The notes: generated from the sequence alone by a model not told the origin. 64,000 bases of DNA from Ignavibacteria bacterium (GCA_030684555.1 JAUXVN010000004.1:40322-104321); one strand, 5' to 3'; shown: positions 45,846-56,151, counted from the stretch's first letter. Program-made: numbers and translations.

Positions 45846-46391
45846 TTAATTATTTTTTTTTTGAATATAGGTTTTTATGTCATTTTTATCCGATACATCT
45901 GTGTATACCTCACACCCTTTGTTTTTAAACAATTCGATCAAAGGGGCAGGAATAAACTGAGTGTGAATTAAAAATATCTCACTCGAATCGAATGACTCTA
46001 AATCTTTTGATATTTTTCCAATTGGATGAATGCCTTGTTGTAAATCTAAAGTAGCGTCATAATCAATTTTAATTTTTTCTTCATTAAGCCATTCCGGTTT
46101 ATTCATGGGTGTAGTTTCTTTCATTTCATTAATTAAAATTTCATCCTGATTAATTTCCTTACGCAAGCCGTTGATTATTTCTGAGATTGATACTCCTCCT
46201 ATTACGGCAGCCTGACGTAATGTTGTTACCCGCGCTACAGTTCTTCTGAGAAACGGATTTTTAAGTTTTTCGAAGTGGGGAGAATAGCTTATTAATTTTT
46301 GTTCCAACTGAGGATATTCTTCTAAAAGCTCTGCAATTTTTATATCCGGAGTAATAAGTTTTGTTTTATTTTTTAGTTTGTTGTTATTCAT
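45846..46391 (-). CDS. DUF1858 / DUF2249-like protein
   Basis: 181 aa. The N-terminal part (LITPDIKIAELLEEYPQLEQ to GGVSISEIINGLRKEI) is a DUF1858 (ScdA/RIC N-terminal-like) helical domain. The C-terminal part (YDATLDLQQGIHPIGKISKD, EIFLIHTQFIPAPLIELFKN, GCEVYTD) resembles DUF2249. Such domains occur with hemerythrin-like proteins of iron-sulphur repair and nitric oxide response. It overlaps the upstream DUF438 gene by 8 bases, so the two probably act together. Confidence 0.7.
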   Translation of the reverse strand: MNNNKLKNKTKLITPDIKIAELLEEYPQLEQKLISYSPHFEKLKNPFLRRTVARVTTLRQAAVIGGVSISEIINGLRKEINQDEILINEMKETTPMNKPEWLNEEKIKIDYDATLDLQQGIHPIGKISKDLESFDSSEIFLIHTQFIPAPLIELFKNKGCEVYTDVSDKNDIKTYIQKKNN

Positions 46392-47613
46392 ACTGAAGTA
46401 TTCTTCTTTCCCCTTCCAGAGTTTTATATTCTTGAATGTTTTGAGTTACTTCAAGTGTTCCAAGATACTCACTATTTTCGCTTCTCATGGCATAGTAGGC
46501 TATATGAACAAATTTCCCGTGAATGTTTATCCAAAACTTAGCTGAGTTCTCTTTGTTACTTTTAAAGTCGTTTAAGATTTTTTCTACTATATGCACACTT
46601 GACGGCGGATGACAAAATTGAACTTGTCTTCCTATAATCGCTTTACTTCTTCCAAATATTCGATCAGTTCCTTCAGAAAAAAATCTTACTTTATCATCTT
46701 TATCAACAAAAGTAATATCAACGGGTAAAGTCTTAAAGAAAGATTCTAATTCTTCTTTCGTAAATGAACCTGTAGAAAGTTTAATACGATTTAAATTTTC
46801 GCTAATCTTATCTTCATGGTCTTTTAAATTAATCGGACTCCATTTAACTTCCGGATAAAATAAGCAATACCCGCTTTCATCACTTTGCTCGTAAATTTCA
46901 TACCAATCATTTTCGGTGAGTGTATCTAAACTCATCGGGAATAGAATTCTTTCTTCCTTATATATCATTTCTTCTACCGATTTTAAAGCTGCCCCAAATA
47001 TTGTTTCAAATAGAAGTAATAATTCAGATGAACTTATTTTTTCTAAATCCGATATCGATTGAATTGAGGACTTCAGAAATCCTCTGACTTCGTCATCCTT
47101 TGCCCACATAACTTTTGGCGGACCTGTAATATTGTATTTTTCTAAAAAGGGGAATAAGAGATTTTCTTTTCGATAATAATGTTTATCGATGTCGGTTAAT
47201 TCAATTAGAATATTTCTTACTTCAATTAAATGATTTGAAACATCTTCATTCTCAACTTTTTTTAATGAGGCTTCAATCAAATTCAATTTTTCGATTCTTC
47301 TGTTTATTAAGAGATTTTCTTTTTTAAATGTATCGATAGGATGCCCATCGGGGATTGTTACTTTTTCTTCTTCATTAATAAACCCGCGTAAAGCAGCCGA
47401 ATGAAGATCACAATACTTTATAATTTCTTCTTCGGGGAAACCCTCTGCTATTAACTCCTGTTCGGCAGCTACCACTTCACCGTGAGGAACACTTCCCATT
47501 AACTCTTTTAAATTATCTTTCTTTTTCTCAACATCTTTCCCTTGGTTAATATCACGCAATAAATCTTTTATTTGGTCGATGCGTTTACGACTATTATTAA
47601 TTATTTCACTCAT
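46384..47613 (-). CDS. DUF438 protein: hemerythrin-like domain with C-terminal PAS
   Basis: 409 aa from the ATG at 47611-47613, which has GGAG just upstream; a longer in-frame start adds 25 unlikely residues. DUF438 (about 10-75: IDQIKDLLRDINQGKDVEKK, SVPHGEVVAAEQELIAEGFP, HSAALRGF), a hemerythrin HHE-like helical bundle (HPIDTFKKENLLINRRIEKL, HYYRKENLLFPFLEKYNITG, ILFPMSLDTLTENDWYEIY) with the His/Glu pattern for a di-iron site, and a PAS domain (ITFVDKDDKVRFFSEGTDRI, CHPPSSVHIVEK). Probably an iron- or NO/O2-linked sensor; no output domain is present. Confidence 0.82.
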   Translation of the reverse strand: MSEIINNSRKRIDQIKDLLRDINQGKDVEKKKDNLKELMGSVPHGEVVAAEQELIAEGFPEEEIIKYCDLHSAALRGFINEEEKVTIPDGHPIDTFKKENLLINRRIEKLNLIEASLKKVENEDVSNHLIEVRNILIELTDIDKHYYRKENLLFPFLEKYNITGPPKVMWAKDDEVRGFLKSSIQSISDLEKISSSELLLLFETIFGAALKSVEEMIYKEERILFPMSLDTLTENDWYEIYEQSDESGYCLFYPEVKWSPINLKDHEDKISENLNRIKLSTGSFTKEELESFFKTLPVDITFVDKDDKVRFFSEGTDRIFGRSKAIIGRQVQFCHPPSSVHIVEKILNDFKSNKENSAKFWINIHGKFVHIAYYAMRSENSEYLGTLEVTQNIQEYKTLEGERRILQYE

Positions 47614-47726
47614 ATATGCTCCATTAATATAATCAGATAAAAAACTCCGATTATAAAATAAGTTAAAAGTTTTTATTTTGCAAGTCACAATAAATTATTA
47701 CTTAAAATCGAACGACTTTTATAAAT

Positions 47727-48368
47727 ATGATTCTTTCAAAATATAGACATGTAATTTGGGATTGGAACGGAACTCTTTTTAATGACGTCCAACTTTGTGT
47801 TTCGATAGTAAACAACCTTCTCAATAGTAAAGGACTTCCGCCACTTTCCCAAAGCGAATACAAAAATATTTTCACATTTCCTGTAAAAGATTATTATTCT
47901 GCCGCCGGTTTTGATTTCTCAAAATATTCTTTTGAAGATTTGGGTAAAATCTGGATGGATGAATATGAAGAACGGAAAGTTTCAGCAGATATTTTTAAGG
48001 GTGCGTCCGAAGTATTAAGTCATCTAAAATATAGAGGGATTGGACAATCAATTCTCTCTGCATATAAACATGATACTCTATTAAGCATTGTTAAATATTT
48101 TGAACTTCTACACTTTTTTGATAATGTATGCGGATTAGATAATATTTATGCTTCAAGTAAAGTTAATCTGGGCAAAGCATTAATGACGAAACTTCAATTG
48201 CATGAACATGAAGTTGTGTTTATAGGAGATACTTTACACGATTTGGAAGTTGCAGAGTCAATCGGGGCGGATTGTATTTTGATAGCAAACGGACATCAAT
48301 CAAAAGAAGCATTGAGCAAATCAAACGTAATTGTTGTTGATCAAATATCAGACCTAATCATTATTTGA
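47727..48368 (+). CDS. HAD-superfamily hydrolase (phosphoglycolate phosphatase-like)
   Basis: 213 aa. Motif I is WDWNGTLFND (nucleophile Asp in DWNGT), motif II ILSAYKHD, motif III with Lys in SSKVNLGKAL and motif IV FIGDTLHDLEVAESIGADCI. A helical cap lies between motifs I and II. It hydrolyses a small phosphate ester in the cytoplasm; the substrate is not clear. Single gene, divergent from the DUF438 pair. Confidence 0.88.
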   Translation: MILSKYRHVIWDWNGTLFNDVQLCVSIVNNLLNSKGLPPLSQSEYKNIFTFPVKDYYSAAGFDFSKYSFEDLGKIWMDEYEERKVSADIFKGASEVLSHLKYRGIGQSILSAYKHDTLLSIVKYFELLHFFDNVCGLDNIYASSKVNLGKALMTKLQLHEHEVVFIGDTLHDLEVAESIGADCILIANGHQSKEALSKSNVIVVDQISDLIII

Positions 48369-48540
48369 ACTGTATTTAACTCGATTTTCAGCTATCTTAT
48401 AGTTTCATATTTGAGTGAATAATTTCAAATATTGAGAAATGAACTAATATTTGGTTAAATTTTGCAAATTTCAAGATGGAACAATATTTGCATAATTATT
48501 GGCTGTTCACACTTTTTATTCTAAACATAATGGATTTAAC

Positions 48541-49476
48541 ATGGATGAAGATCGTTTAAATATTGAAGAATATATCAGACTTTCAAAAATTAATAACCAA
48601 AACGAACCCGTTAATCATGTCGCAATTATTGGAGCGGGAGTTATGGGACAGGGTATTGCTCAAACGATTGCCTCAGCCGGGGTAGAAGTTTTAATAATTG
48701 AAAAAGATATTGTTCAACTTGAAAAAGCAAAAGAAGAATTATCAGAATCAATTGACCGCGAAATAAAACGCTGGGCTATGACAGGTTCCGAAAAAAAAGC
48801 TATTCTTAGTAGAATTCAATGGGCAACCACTTTAGATGGTATTAAAGATAGCGATATTATTATTGAAGCAATCGATGAAAATTTGGAAGCTAAGAAAGCA
48901 ATTTTCAAAGCTGTTGATGAAATAGCTAAACCGGATGCAATTCTTGTTTCAAATACATCTACTTTAAGTTTGACCAAGATTGCAGAAGTTACTAAGCGGG
49001 CAGATAAAATTATTGGAATGCACTTCTTAAACCCTGTTCCTAAAGTTCCGTTAGTAGAACTTGTAAAAGCTCTTGAAACCTCAAACTTGACTGTACAAAC
49101 CATAAAAGATTTCGCACTGAAAATCGGTAAGACTGCAGTTGAAGTTTATGAATATCCCGGTTTTGTAACCACAAGAGCAATAGTTCCTCTTTTAAATGAA
49201 GCCATGTACATACTTCTTGAAGGTGTTGCTACCGCTAAAGATATTGATACAGCAATGAAACTCGGATATAATTTTCAAAATGGTCCGTTGGAAATGGCTG
49301 ATATGATGGGACTTGATGAAGTTCTTGCCTGGATGGAAACTCTATGGAAAACTTTGGGTGAACCAAGATATAGAGCTTGTCCAATTATCAGAAAACTTGT
49401 TCGCGAACGTAAACTCGGAAAAAAGACCGGCGAAGGTTTTTATAAATATGATTCTAACGGTAAAATTATTTCTTAA
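48541..49476 (+). CDS. 3-hydroxybutyryl-CoA dehydrogenase
   Basis: 311 aa from the ATG at 48541; an in-frame TTG 42 nt upstream is less likely. NAD-binding fold VAIIGAGVMGQGIAQTIASA, catalytic region ASNTSTL-like (LVSNTSTLSLTKIAEVTKRA), GMHFLNPVPKVPLVELVKAL with the catalytic His, and the C-terminal domain (YPGFVTTRAIVPLLNEAMYI; MKLGYNFQNGPLEMADMMGL). It oxidises 3-hydroxyacyl-CoA with NAD, or reduces acetoacetyl-CoA. Acetate kinase follows ~50 nt downstream, so both may be co-expressed in acyl-CoA fermentation or oxidation. Confidence 0.92.
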   Translation: MDEDRLNIEEYIRLSKINNQNEPVNHVAIIGAGVMGQGIAQTIASAGVEVLIIEKDIVQLEKAKEELSESIDREIKRWAMTGSEKKAILSRIQWATTLDGIKDSDIIIEAIDENLEAKKAIFKAVDEIAKPDAILVSNTSTLSLTKIAEVTKRADKIIGMHFLNPVPKVPLVELVKALETSNLTVQTIKDFALKIGKTAVEVYEYPGFVTTRAIVPLLNEAMYILLEGVATAKDIDTAMKLGYNFQNGPLEMADMMGLDEVLAWMETLWKTLGEPRYRACPIIRKLVRERKLGKKTGEGFYKYDSNGKIIS

Positions 49477-49527
49477 ATAAGAAGTTATCGTTTTATATAA
49501 AGAAATTTATTCTCTAAAGGAAATAAT

Positions 49528-50730
49528 ATGAAAGTTTTAGTTTTAAACTGCGGAAGTTCATCCATAAAGTATCAATTTATTGATACAACACAGGAATTGG
49601 CACTTGCAAAAGGAATGGTTGAAAGAATCGGAATGGCGGGTGCAGTATTAAGTCACTCAAGATATGATGGTGATTCAATTCGTTTTGCTGCTGAAATTCT
49701 TGATCATACAATGGCAATCGAATATGTGCTCGCTGTTATGTTAAGTAAAAATCATGGTGTAATCGAAAGTAAAGACGATATTGATGCAATCGGTCACCGT
49801 GTAGTACATGGCGGTGAAGTTTTTTCGGGATCAGTTTTTATTACCGATGAAGTAATTAAAACATTACAGGATAATATTGAATTAGCTCCGCTTCATAATC
49901 CACCAAATATAAAGGGTATTCAAGCTGTTACAAGATTACTCCCTGAAACACCTCAATGCGGTGTGTTTGATACATCATTCCACCTTACGATGCCTGCTCA
50001 ATCTTATTTATACGGTATTCCGCATGAACTTTATAAAAGATATAAAATAAGAAAGTACGGTTTTCACGGAACAAGTCATCGTTTCGTTTCATTAAAAGCA
50101 GCTGAAGCACTCGGCAAACCAATTACAGAATTAAAAATTGTAACAGCTCATCTCGGGAATGGATGCAGCATGGCTGCCGTTGATAAAGGTCATTCAATAG
50201 ATACAACAATGGGTTTTACTCCTCTTGAAGGATTACTAATGGGGACAAGAAGTGGTGATGTTGATCCATCGGTTATACTTTATATAATGGGAAAAGAAGG
50301 ATTATCACTTTCCGAAGCCAGCACACTTTTAAATAAACATAGCGGGCTGATCGGTTTGAGTGGTGAAAGCAGCGATATGAGAGAAATTATTGCAGCCGTA
50401 AAAGAAGGTAATAAACGTGCAAAAAATGCTTTTGATATTTTTAATTACAGAATTAAAAAATATGTCGGAGCATACGCTGCGGCAATGGGTGGAATTGACG
50501 CTCTTGTATTTACAGGCGGAATCGGTGAAAATTCTTTTGAAGTGAGAGAAGAAGTCTGTAAGGATATGGAATTCCTTGGAATTGAATTAGATAAAGAACG
50601 AAATCTAAACAAAGAAAATCTTATCTCTACTGACAATTCTAAAGTGAAAATTTTAAGAATACCGACTAATGAAGAATTAGTAATTGCTCTTGATACCGAT
50701 GAGATTGTTAAGCAAAGATTAAATAAATAA
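49528..50730 (+). CDS. ackA: Acetate kinase
   Basis: 400 aa, normal length. Signatures KVLVLNCGSSSIKYQFIDTT, IGHRVVHGGEVF, YGFHGTSHRFVS, TAHLGNGCSMAAVDKGHSID, MGTRSGDVDP, and FTGGIGENSFEVRE cover both halves of the ASKHA fold. It makes ATP from acetyl phosphate. AAGGAAAT precedes the ATG. No phosphotransacetylase gene lies beside it. Confidence 0.96.
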   Translation: MKVLVLNCGSSSIKYQFIDTTQELALAKGMVERIGMAGAVLSHSRYDGDSIRFAAEILDHTMAIEYVLAVMLSKNHGVIESKDDIDAIGHRVVHGGEVFSGSVFITDEVIKTLQDNIELAPLHNPPNIKGIQAVTRLLPETPQCGVFDTSFHLTMPAQSYLYGIPHELYKRYKIRKYGFHGTSHRFVSLKAAEALGKPITELKIVTAHLGNGCSMAAVDKGHSIDTTMGFTPLEGLLMGTRSGDVDPSVILYIMGKEGLSLSEASTLLNKHSGLIGLSGESSDMREIIAAVKEGNKRAKNAFDIFNYRIKKYVGAYAAAMGGIDALVFTGGIGENSFEVREEVCKDMEFLGIELDKERNLNKENLISTDNSKVKILRIPTNEELVIALDTDEIVKQRLNK

Positions 50731-50826
50731 TTAAGTTTGCCGGTAAAGCGAATGTGATTGAAATTAGTTTTAATGCTCGTAATTTAATCAGATACTATAT
50801 TATTTTTTATGTAAAAAGAGGTTAGC

Positions 50827-51696
50827 ATGTTGTTTTTAGTTTCATTAATAGCCGCCGGCATTGCACTATTTGTTTTTTTTAATGCCAAGAAAAGATTTAA
50901 CAAATCCGAAGCAACTTTTGCTATTGGGGGATTCGTTGTAGCAGTTCTAATTTCGGTTTCCCAATTCTTCACAGTGATATCAGCCGGAACAGTTGGGGTA
51001 ATAGATTTTTTCGGTTTGGTTAGTGAGAATACTCTTAAAGCAGGAGTGAATTTTGTTAATCCAATGGCAAACGTCATAAAGTTCACTATCAAAACTCAAG
51101 AAATTAAAGAGCTGATGAACGTTCCGTCCAAAGAAGGATTGAGTGTTCAATTGGAAATAAGCCTTCTCTATCACCTAAACCCTGAAAACACATATGAGAT
51201 TTACAAAACAGTCGGTGAAAATTATTCTGACATTATATTAAGCCCTCAATTTAGATCGGTTGTGCGAGGGGTTACTGCGAGATATGAGGCTAAAGCACTT
51301 TATACTTCAGAACGTGAAACGCTTGGTAAAGATATTGAATCAGAGTTGTCCAACTTAGTTAAAAAACGTGGTATTACTATTGAATCAGCTCCACTCCGCC
51401 AAATTATTTTACCTGCAGGCTTGACTGTAGCAATTGAAGAAAAATTGAAAGCTGAACAAGAGAGCCAAAGAATGCAATTTGTTCTTCTCAAAGAACAACA
51501 AGAAGCCGATAGAAAAAGAATTGAAGCTCAAGGTATTGCCGATTTTCAAGATATAGTTTCAAAAGGTATCAGTGATCAATTGTTGAAATGGAAGGGAATC
51601 GAAGCAACAGAAAAATTGGCGAACTCAAGCAATTCTAAAATTGTTGTTATTGGTTCAGGTAAAGATGGATTGCCACTTATTCTCGGTGGAAATTAA
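50827..51696 (+). CDS. SPFH/prohibitin-like membrane protein
   Basis: 289 aa. Two N-terminal hydrophobic stretches (LFLVSLIAAGIALFVFFNAK and FAIGGFVVAVLISVSQFFTV), then the SPFH/Band 7 domain (about 52-215: AGTVGVIDFFGLVSENTLKA, LSVQLEISLLYHLNPENTYE) and a coiled-coil helix (LKAEQESQRMQFVLLKEQQE). The end VVIGSGKDGLPLILG is typical of bacterial prohibitin homologues, which form large rings at the inner membrane. AGAGG lies before the ATG. Confidence 0.9.
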   Translation: MLFLVSLIAAGIALFVFFNAKKRFNKSEATFAIGGFVVAVLISVSQFFTVISAGTVGVIDFFGLVSENTLKAGVNFVNPMANVIKFTIKTQEIKELMNVPSKEGLSVQLEISLLYHLNPENTYEIYKTVGENYSDIILSPQFRSVVRGVTARYEAKALYTSERETLGKDIESELSNLVKKRGITIESAPLRQIILPAGLTVAIEEKLKAEQESQRMQFVLLKEQQEADRKRIEAQGIADFQDIVSKGISDQLLKWKGIEATEKLANSSNSKIVVIGSGKDGLPLILGGN

Positions 51697-51716
51697 TTCA
51701 GTAAAAAAAACTTTTT

Positions 51717-51757
51717 AAAGTCCAAAGTGTTAAATTAAATACTTTGGACTTTTTTTA
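51717..51757. terminator. Bidirectional terminator between convergent genes
   Basis: AAAGTCCAAAGT (51717-51728) pairs perfectly with ACTTTGGACTTT (51741-51752), 12 bp, followed by TTTT on the plus strand and by an A/T-rich run on the other side. It separates the SPFH gene from the minus-strand gene ending at 51755 and can stop both. Confidence 0.88.
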
Positions 51758-54700
51758 TGGCTTCATCCGCCAATCAACTTTTCTCAGCGCATAATCTTTC
51801 AAGTAATAATTATTATTTATCGTAATCAATGAAATTAAATAACTGAAAGCCATGTCATATTTCTGTAAGTATAGACTTGACATAGAATAAACATAACAAT
51901 AATCATCAATCGGTATTGCTTTCCCAAGGTCGGGTGAATTGCTCAGCATACTGTCAACTTCGACACACATATTAAACGCTTCCTGAAACTGACTATTTTG
52001 AAAGAACAACTTTGCAATTTTTATTTTATTTGTTGCAATACTAACCGGATTTGCTGATAAATTTTCAAGCAGTTTGTTGGTATATTCTTTAATATCATAC
52101 ACTTTCAGAAATGACGATTGATTCAACTTCTTACTTATTAAAGCATTATAGTAATCAAAAATTATTTGAATTGAATCTGGATAAGCACCAAGTATTTCAT
52201 GTAATCCCATTACTCCCGATGAAGATATTCCCAACTTTTGTTCGGATAAAATTGACAAATATTTTGATTCATAGTTCTGTGCAGTTGGGGGAATGAAGTT
52301 TGTTAATGCATAACTAAAACGATAATTATTTGTTTGATCGAAATGAAGATTCGCCGCACTTAAGATTTCATCACGAGTTAAAGGAAAAGTTTTTGCATAA
52401 TCTTTTATAAATAATCCATTACTAAGGGTATCAAGTTTTTCGTCAAACCCATAAATTGAAAATGCCGTTTCACCAAGGTAAAATGCCCTCGGAGCCAGAA
52501 ACTCAAGCAAAGGGTGCCCTTCACGATTTATCAACTCACTTTCAGATACGCTGTAAAACCCTTCCGGCGAAAGCTGTTGACAACTCAGGAATGTGAAAAG
52601 ATCGTTGATGTTTATTTTTTTTAGATCATTCTTAACAGATGGTGTTTTAATCTTTTCTTGTAACAGATTAAAGTTTATCTCCATTTTCTTTTTTGTTCCG
52701 ACAAGGATTAAATCTCCCTGTACCGAATTCCATATTTGTCCCATAGGAAATACAGTATTAAATGTTTTCAAAACGAGTTTTAATATTTCATCATTCAATT
52801 CATAAATATGAAACCATTGCACCATAATTCCATCTTTGGTCAATCTGTTGCTGCATCGTTCAAAATATTCTTTGGAAAATAGATTACCTATTCCGGCAAT
52901 CCATGGATTTGAAGGTTCTGATATTATAACATCAAATTTTTGTTGTGTAAGATTTAAAAATGTGTGTGCATCTTCAATTACAATGTCTAATCGTTTATCT
53001 TCAATGCACGAATTATTTTCATTTGCAAAATATTTTGATGCATTAATAACTTCTGGCGAAATTTCAACGCAAGTTACCGAATTAACCGGATGAGTAAGCA
53101 CTGAGCCAATCGTTACACCGCTTCCGAATCCAACCACAAAAACGTTTTTAGGATTAGGGTGCAGCATCATAGGTATTTGACCAAGCAAAACTTGTGTCGG
53201 CATATCATAGAGACTGCTTGCATCGGGTTTTCCGTTTATCAATAAAATTCTTTGTTTGGTTTCATCTTTCATTTCGACTACTGCAACGTTTGAATTTACC
53301 CCTTCTTCATAATAAAGGACATCGCGGTCGTTAAATTGATTTTTAAAATCCTGGTAAGAAGCAGGTGCCATTTCGTTAAACTTTCTGAATACACCGCTTA
53401 AAGTTGCATCTTTGTTCCACCCATCAAACAATATGGAATAACCAGAAAGTAGAACTAATAAAATAAAAAGAAATGAATATTTCTTTAATTGAGAAAATTG
53501 AGGGGATGAAAAAATAAGGAGTAAAGCGGCGAAAAGATTTATTCCCATTCCAATTTCAAAAGAAATTTTTACACCAAAAAATGGGATAAACAATAATCCG
53601 CTTAAAACCGATCCCGCAACTGTACCAAATGTGTTTACCGAGAATACCTTTCCAATCGAGAAACTAATTTTTTTACTATTATGAGTCAAAACTTCAACTG
53701 CAATGGGAAGTGTCATTCCCATAAAAATTGTCGGTAAAAACATCAAGCTGAATGAAATAAGAAATTCAATTGATAAAAAAATAGGAAAAGTTTGAGGCGA
53801 CTTAATAAATAATGATGCAATTACCCATAAATAATAGGGGAGCCGCTCATATAATGGAAGCACAAGCATTGTTCCGATTGCGATAGCAACTTGACAAAAT
53901 ATTAGCAGTTTTATTCTGTTAAATTTTGCTATAAAATTTTGAGACACAATAATACTTCCTAAAGTTATACCGCTTATAAATGCCATCAACATAATTGAAA
54001 AAGCATAGGTTGATGAACCAAGAATGTTCACTAATAAGCGTGTCCACAACATCTCATATGTTAATGCAGCCAAACCTGATAAACCCGCAACCGCAGTTAT
54101 TATGATTCCCATCGTTTTAGATATTTGGGGTACAAGTGAATAATTTTTTTCGGGTGTTTCATTTTCATCCGTTCCCTCAGAAATTTGTGGTTCGTAAGAT
54201 TTATATGAAATGATAATTGCAGCCAATGCGATTACAATATTTATAATTGCTGAAAAATAGAGACTGTTCTGAAGACCGATTGCTTTTATAAGAATGAATC
54301 CCGCTAAAAATACTCCTCCAACTGCTCCGAGTGAATTTAAAAAGTAGAGTATCGCCATTTCTTTTCGTGAATCACTTATCTTTCTAACAAAGTGTTTACT
54401 GAGAATAGGAAGTGTTCCTCCCATAGCGAATGTCGGAATAATCAATAGAATAGCACTTAAACTGAACCTCAATAAATTGAATAAAAATTTATGTTCATAT
54501 ATGTTTTGAGATATAGCAAAGGAATGAAAAGTTTCGCCCCAAAATTCATTTAGAAAGGGGTAAGCGAGACAATATAATCCTATTAATAACTCAAGGAATC
54601 CATACCATCGCACAGGATTAATAAATGTATCAGCACGTTTACCAAAAAAATAATTTCCCCACGCTAACCCACCAAGAAAAGTGCTAAGCACAATCATCTG

Positions 54701-54841
54701 TGCATAATTCGTATTGCCGAGAAAGAGGGAGAGATATTTAAACCACACAACCTGGTAAATTAAACCCGTTGCACCAGACATGACAAATATAAACGCCAAA
54801 ATTGGTTTTGTGTTTTTATAAGAAAAAAAATTAGTAGTCAT
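51755..54841 (-). CDS. Fused MFS-like membrane protein / spermidine synthase
   Basis: 1028 aa. About 480 residues of transmembrane helices (SGATGLIYQVVWFKYLSLFL near the start; ALTYEMLWTRLLVNILGSST at the second repeat) precede a SAM-binding polyamine aminopropyltransferase-type domain (about 500-720: NVFVVGFGSGVTIGSVLTHP, VTCVEISPEVINASKYFANE, DVIISEPSNPWIAGIGNLFS, FHIYEL). The last ~300 residues are a helical extension with TPR-like character. This fusion is common in bacteria, but its transported or modified substrate is not established. The arrangement suggests a membrane-coupled aminopropyl or methyl transfer. Confidence 0.85.
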   Translation of the reverse strand: MTTNFFSYKNTKPILAFIFVMSGATGLIYQVVWFKYLSLFLGNTNYAQMIVLSTFLGGLAWGNYFFGKRADTFINPVRWYGFLELLIGLYCLAYPFLNEFWGETFHSFAISQNIYEHKFLFNLLRFSLSAILLIIPTFAMGGTLPILSKHFVRKISDSRKEMAILYFLNSLGAVGGVFLAGFILIKAIGLQNSLYFSAIINIVIALAAIIISYKSYEPQISEGTDENETPEKNYSLVPQISKTMGIIITAVAGLSGLAALTYEMLWTRLLVNILGSSTYAFSIMLMAFISGITLGSIIVSQNFIAKFNRIKLLIFCQVAIAIGTMLVLPLYERLPYYLWVIASLFIKSPQTFPIFLSIEFLISFSLMFLPTIFMGMTLPIAVEVLTHNSKKISFSIGKVFSVNTFGTVAGSVLSGLLFIPFFGVKISFEIGMGINLFAALLLIFSSPQFSQLKKYSFLFILLVLLSGYSILFDGWNKDATLSGVFRKFNEMAPASYQDFKNQFNDRDVLYYEEGVNSNVAVVEMKDETKQRILLINGKPDASSLYDMPTQVLLGQIPMMLHPNPKNVFVVGFGSGVTIGSVLTHPVNSVTCVEISPEVINASKYFANENNSCIEDKRLDIVIEDAHTFLNLTQQKFDVIISEPSNPWIAGIGNLFSKEYFERCSNRLTKDGIMVQWFHIYELNDEILKLVLKTFNTVFPMGQIWNSVQGDLILVGTKKKMEINFNLLQEKIKTPSVKNDLKKININDLFTFLSCQQLSPEGFYSVSESELINREGHPLLEFLAPRAFYLGETAFSIYGFDEKLDTLSNGLFIKDYAKTFPLTRDEILSAANLHFDQTNNYRFSYALTNFIPPTAQNYESKYLSILSEQKLGISSSGVMGLHEILGAYPDSIQIIFDYYNALISKKLNQSSFLKVYDIKEYTNKLLENLSANPVSIATNKIKIAKLFFQNSQFQEAFNMCVEVDSMLSNSPDLGKAIPIDDYCYVYSMSSLYLQKYDMAFSYLISLITINNNYYLKDYALRKVDWRMKP

Positions 54842-55044
54842 AAATATTTTGAAGCTTATTTAAAATTTAAAGATTATCGAATTTCATTTGTCTAATATAA
54901 ACTATCACATGGAATTACTTCAATAGTTTAAGATTTAGTGTCAGTTGGATTATGCCTGAACTTTATTATTTTATAATTCCAAAATAATTTGTGTGTTGAA
55001 TTATTTTAATATCAACATTTCTCAACTTCAATAGAAGGTGAATT

Positions 55045-56151
55045 ATGAAAAAACTAACAATAGTACTCTTCGTTTTTTTTGTGGGATTTATTTCTGAATC
55101 TTATGCGTTACCTCGATTTGCATTACGCACAGGAGGAGCATGTATAGATTGTCACGTTAATCCAACCGGCGGTGGAATGCGTAATGAGAGCGGATGGGGA
55201 TACGGTAAAAATAATTTAAAGTTATTTAACACTTATTCAAATGATGAATTTGAAATGAGTCCATATATTGGAAAAAATATTTTATTCGGAATTGATTATA
55301 GAACGCAATATTTGGCGAAGTTTGATTCAACCCAAAAGCGTACGGATTTTCAAAACATGACCGGAGCTGTCTACCTTAATATTGAGGCAAATGAATATCT
55401 GAATTTATATGCACATTATGATTTTGTTCAATCACTTTGGCAGGGTTATGCGATTGCAAATATTCTCCCATTTAAAGGATACATTAAAGTGGGAACTTTT
55501 TCTCCAAACTTCGGAATAAGAACAGACGATCATACTGCTTACACGCGTGGAGGTGATTTTGGAATTCTTGCATCTCAAAAAGGGCTTATCTACGATCCAT
55601 TTTATAGCGAAACGGGTATCGAACTCGGATTCAATTTTAATGAGTTTACAAATTTCACTGTTAGTGCGGGAAATCCATCACGTGCACTTTTTATTAAAGA
55701 CCCGACTTATACAACACGCCTACAGTTTACTCCTTCATTTGGAGATTTGAATTTATTAGCCGGAGGTTCTTATGCTTCTTATAAAAGAGGATTTCTGGGA
55801 AACATTCGAAATATAAATATGTACGGCGGATTTTTCGGATTACAATTAGAGGAATTTTCGCTGCTTGCCGAATACGATATGGCAAAAAGTATAATCAATC
55901 AAGACTCTCTTTCAACCGCTTTGATGATAGAAGTTTCATACAGAATAACAAAAGGACTTGAAGCAGTTGTTAGGTATGATCGATTTGATCGAAATACTGA
56001 AGTTACGAAGGATGAGCTTTCCCGAATAGTTCTTGGTGTAGAATTTTTTCCTTATAGCTTCATCGAAATTCGTCCGCAATTTCGAATAAATATGGAAGAG
56101 CCAAAGATTGATAACAACGCTTTTGTTTTACAATTTCATTTTTGGTATTAG
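55045..56151 (+). CDS. Outer-membrane beta-barrel protein with N-terminal c-type heme motif
   Basis: 368 aa. After the signal peptide (1-22, cut near SYA-LPRFA) comes one CxxCH heme-binding motif, CIDCH at residues 33-37, in TGGACIDCHVNPTGGGMRNE. The rest alternates beta-strands with turns (FGIDYRTQYLAKFDSTQ, GYIKVGTFSPNFGIRTDDHT, LEAVVRYDRFDRNTEV) and ends in a terminal aromatic (FVLQFHFWY), as in outer-membrane barrels. A single heme c at the barrel's periplasmic end would suit electron transfer; that role is inferred. A TauE-type transporter gene follows 41 nt downstream. Confidence 0.8.
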   Translation: MKKLTIVLFVFFVGFISESYALPRFALRTGGACIDCHVNPTGGGMRNESGWGYGKNNLKLFNTYSNDEFEMSPYIGKNILFGIDYRTQYLAKFDSTQKRTDFQNMTGAVYLNIEANEYLNLYAHYDFVQSLWQGYAIANILPFKGYIKVGTFSPNFGIRTDDHTAYTRGGDFGILASQKGLIYDPFYSETGIELGFNFNEFTNFTVSAGNPSRALFIKDPTYTTRLQFTPSFGDLNLLAGGSYASYKRGFLGNIRNINMYGGFFGLQLEEFSLLAEYDMAKSIINQDSLSTALMIEVSYRITKGLEAVVRYDRFDRNTEVTKDELSRIVLGVEFFPYSFIEIRPQFRINMEEPKIDNNAFVLQFHFWY

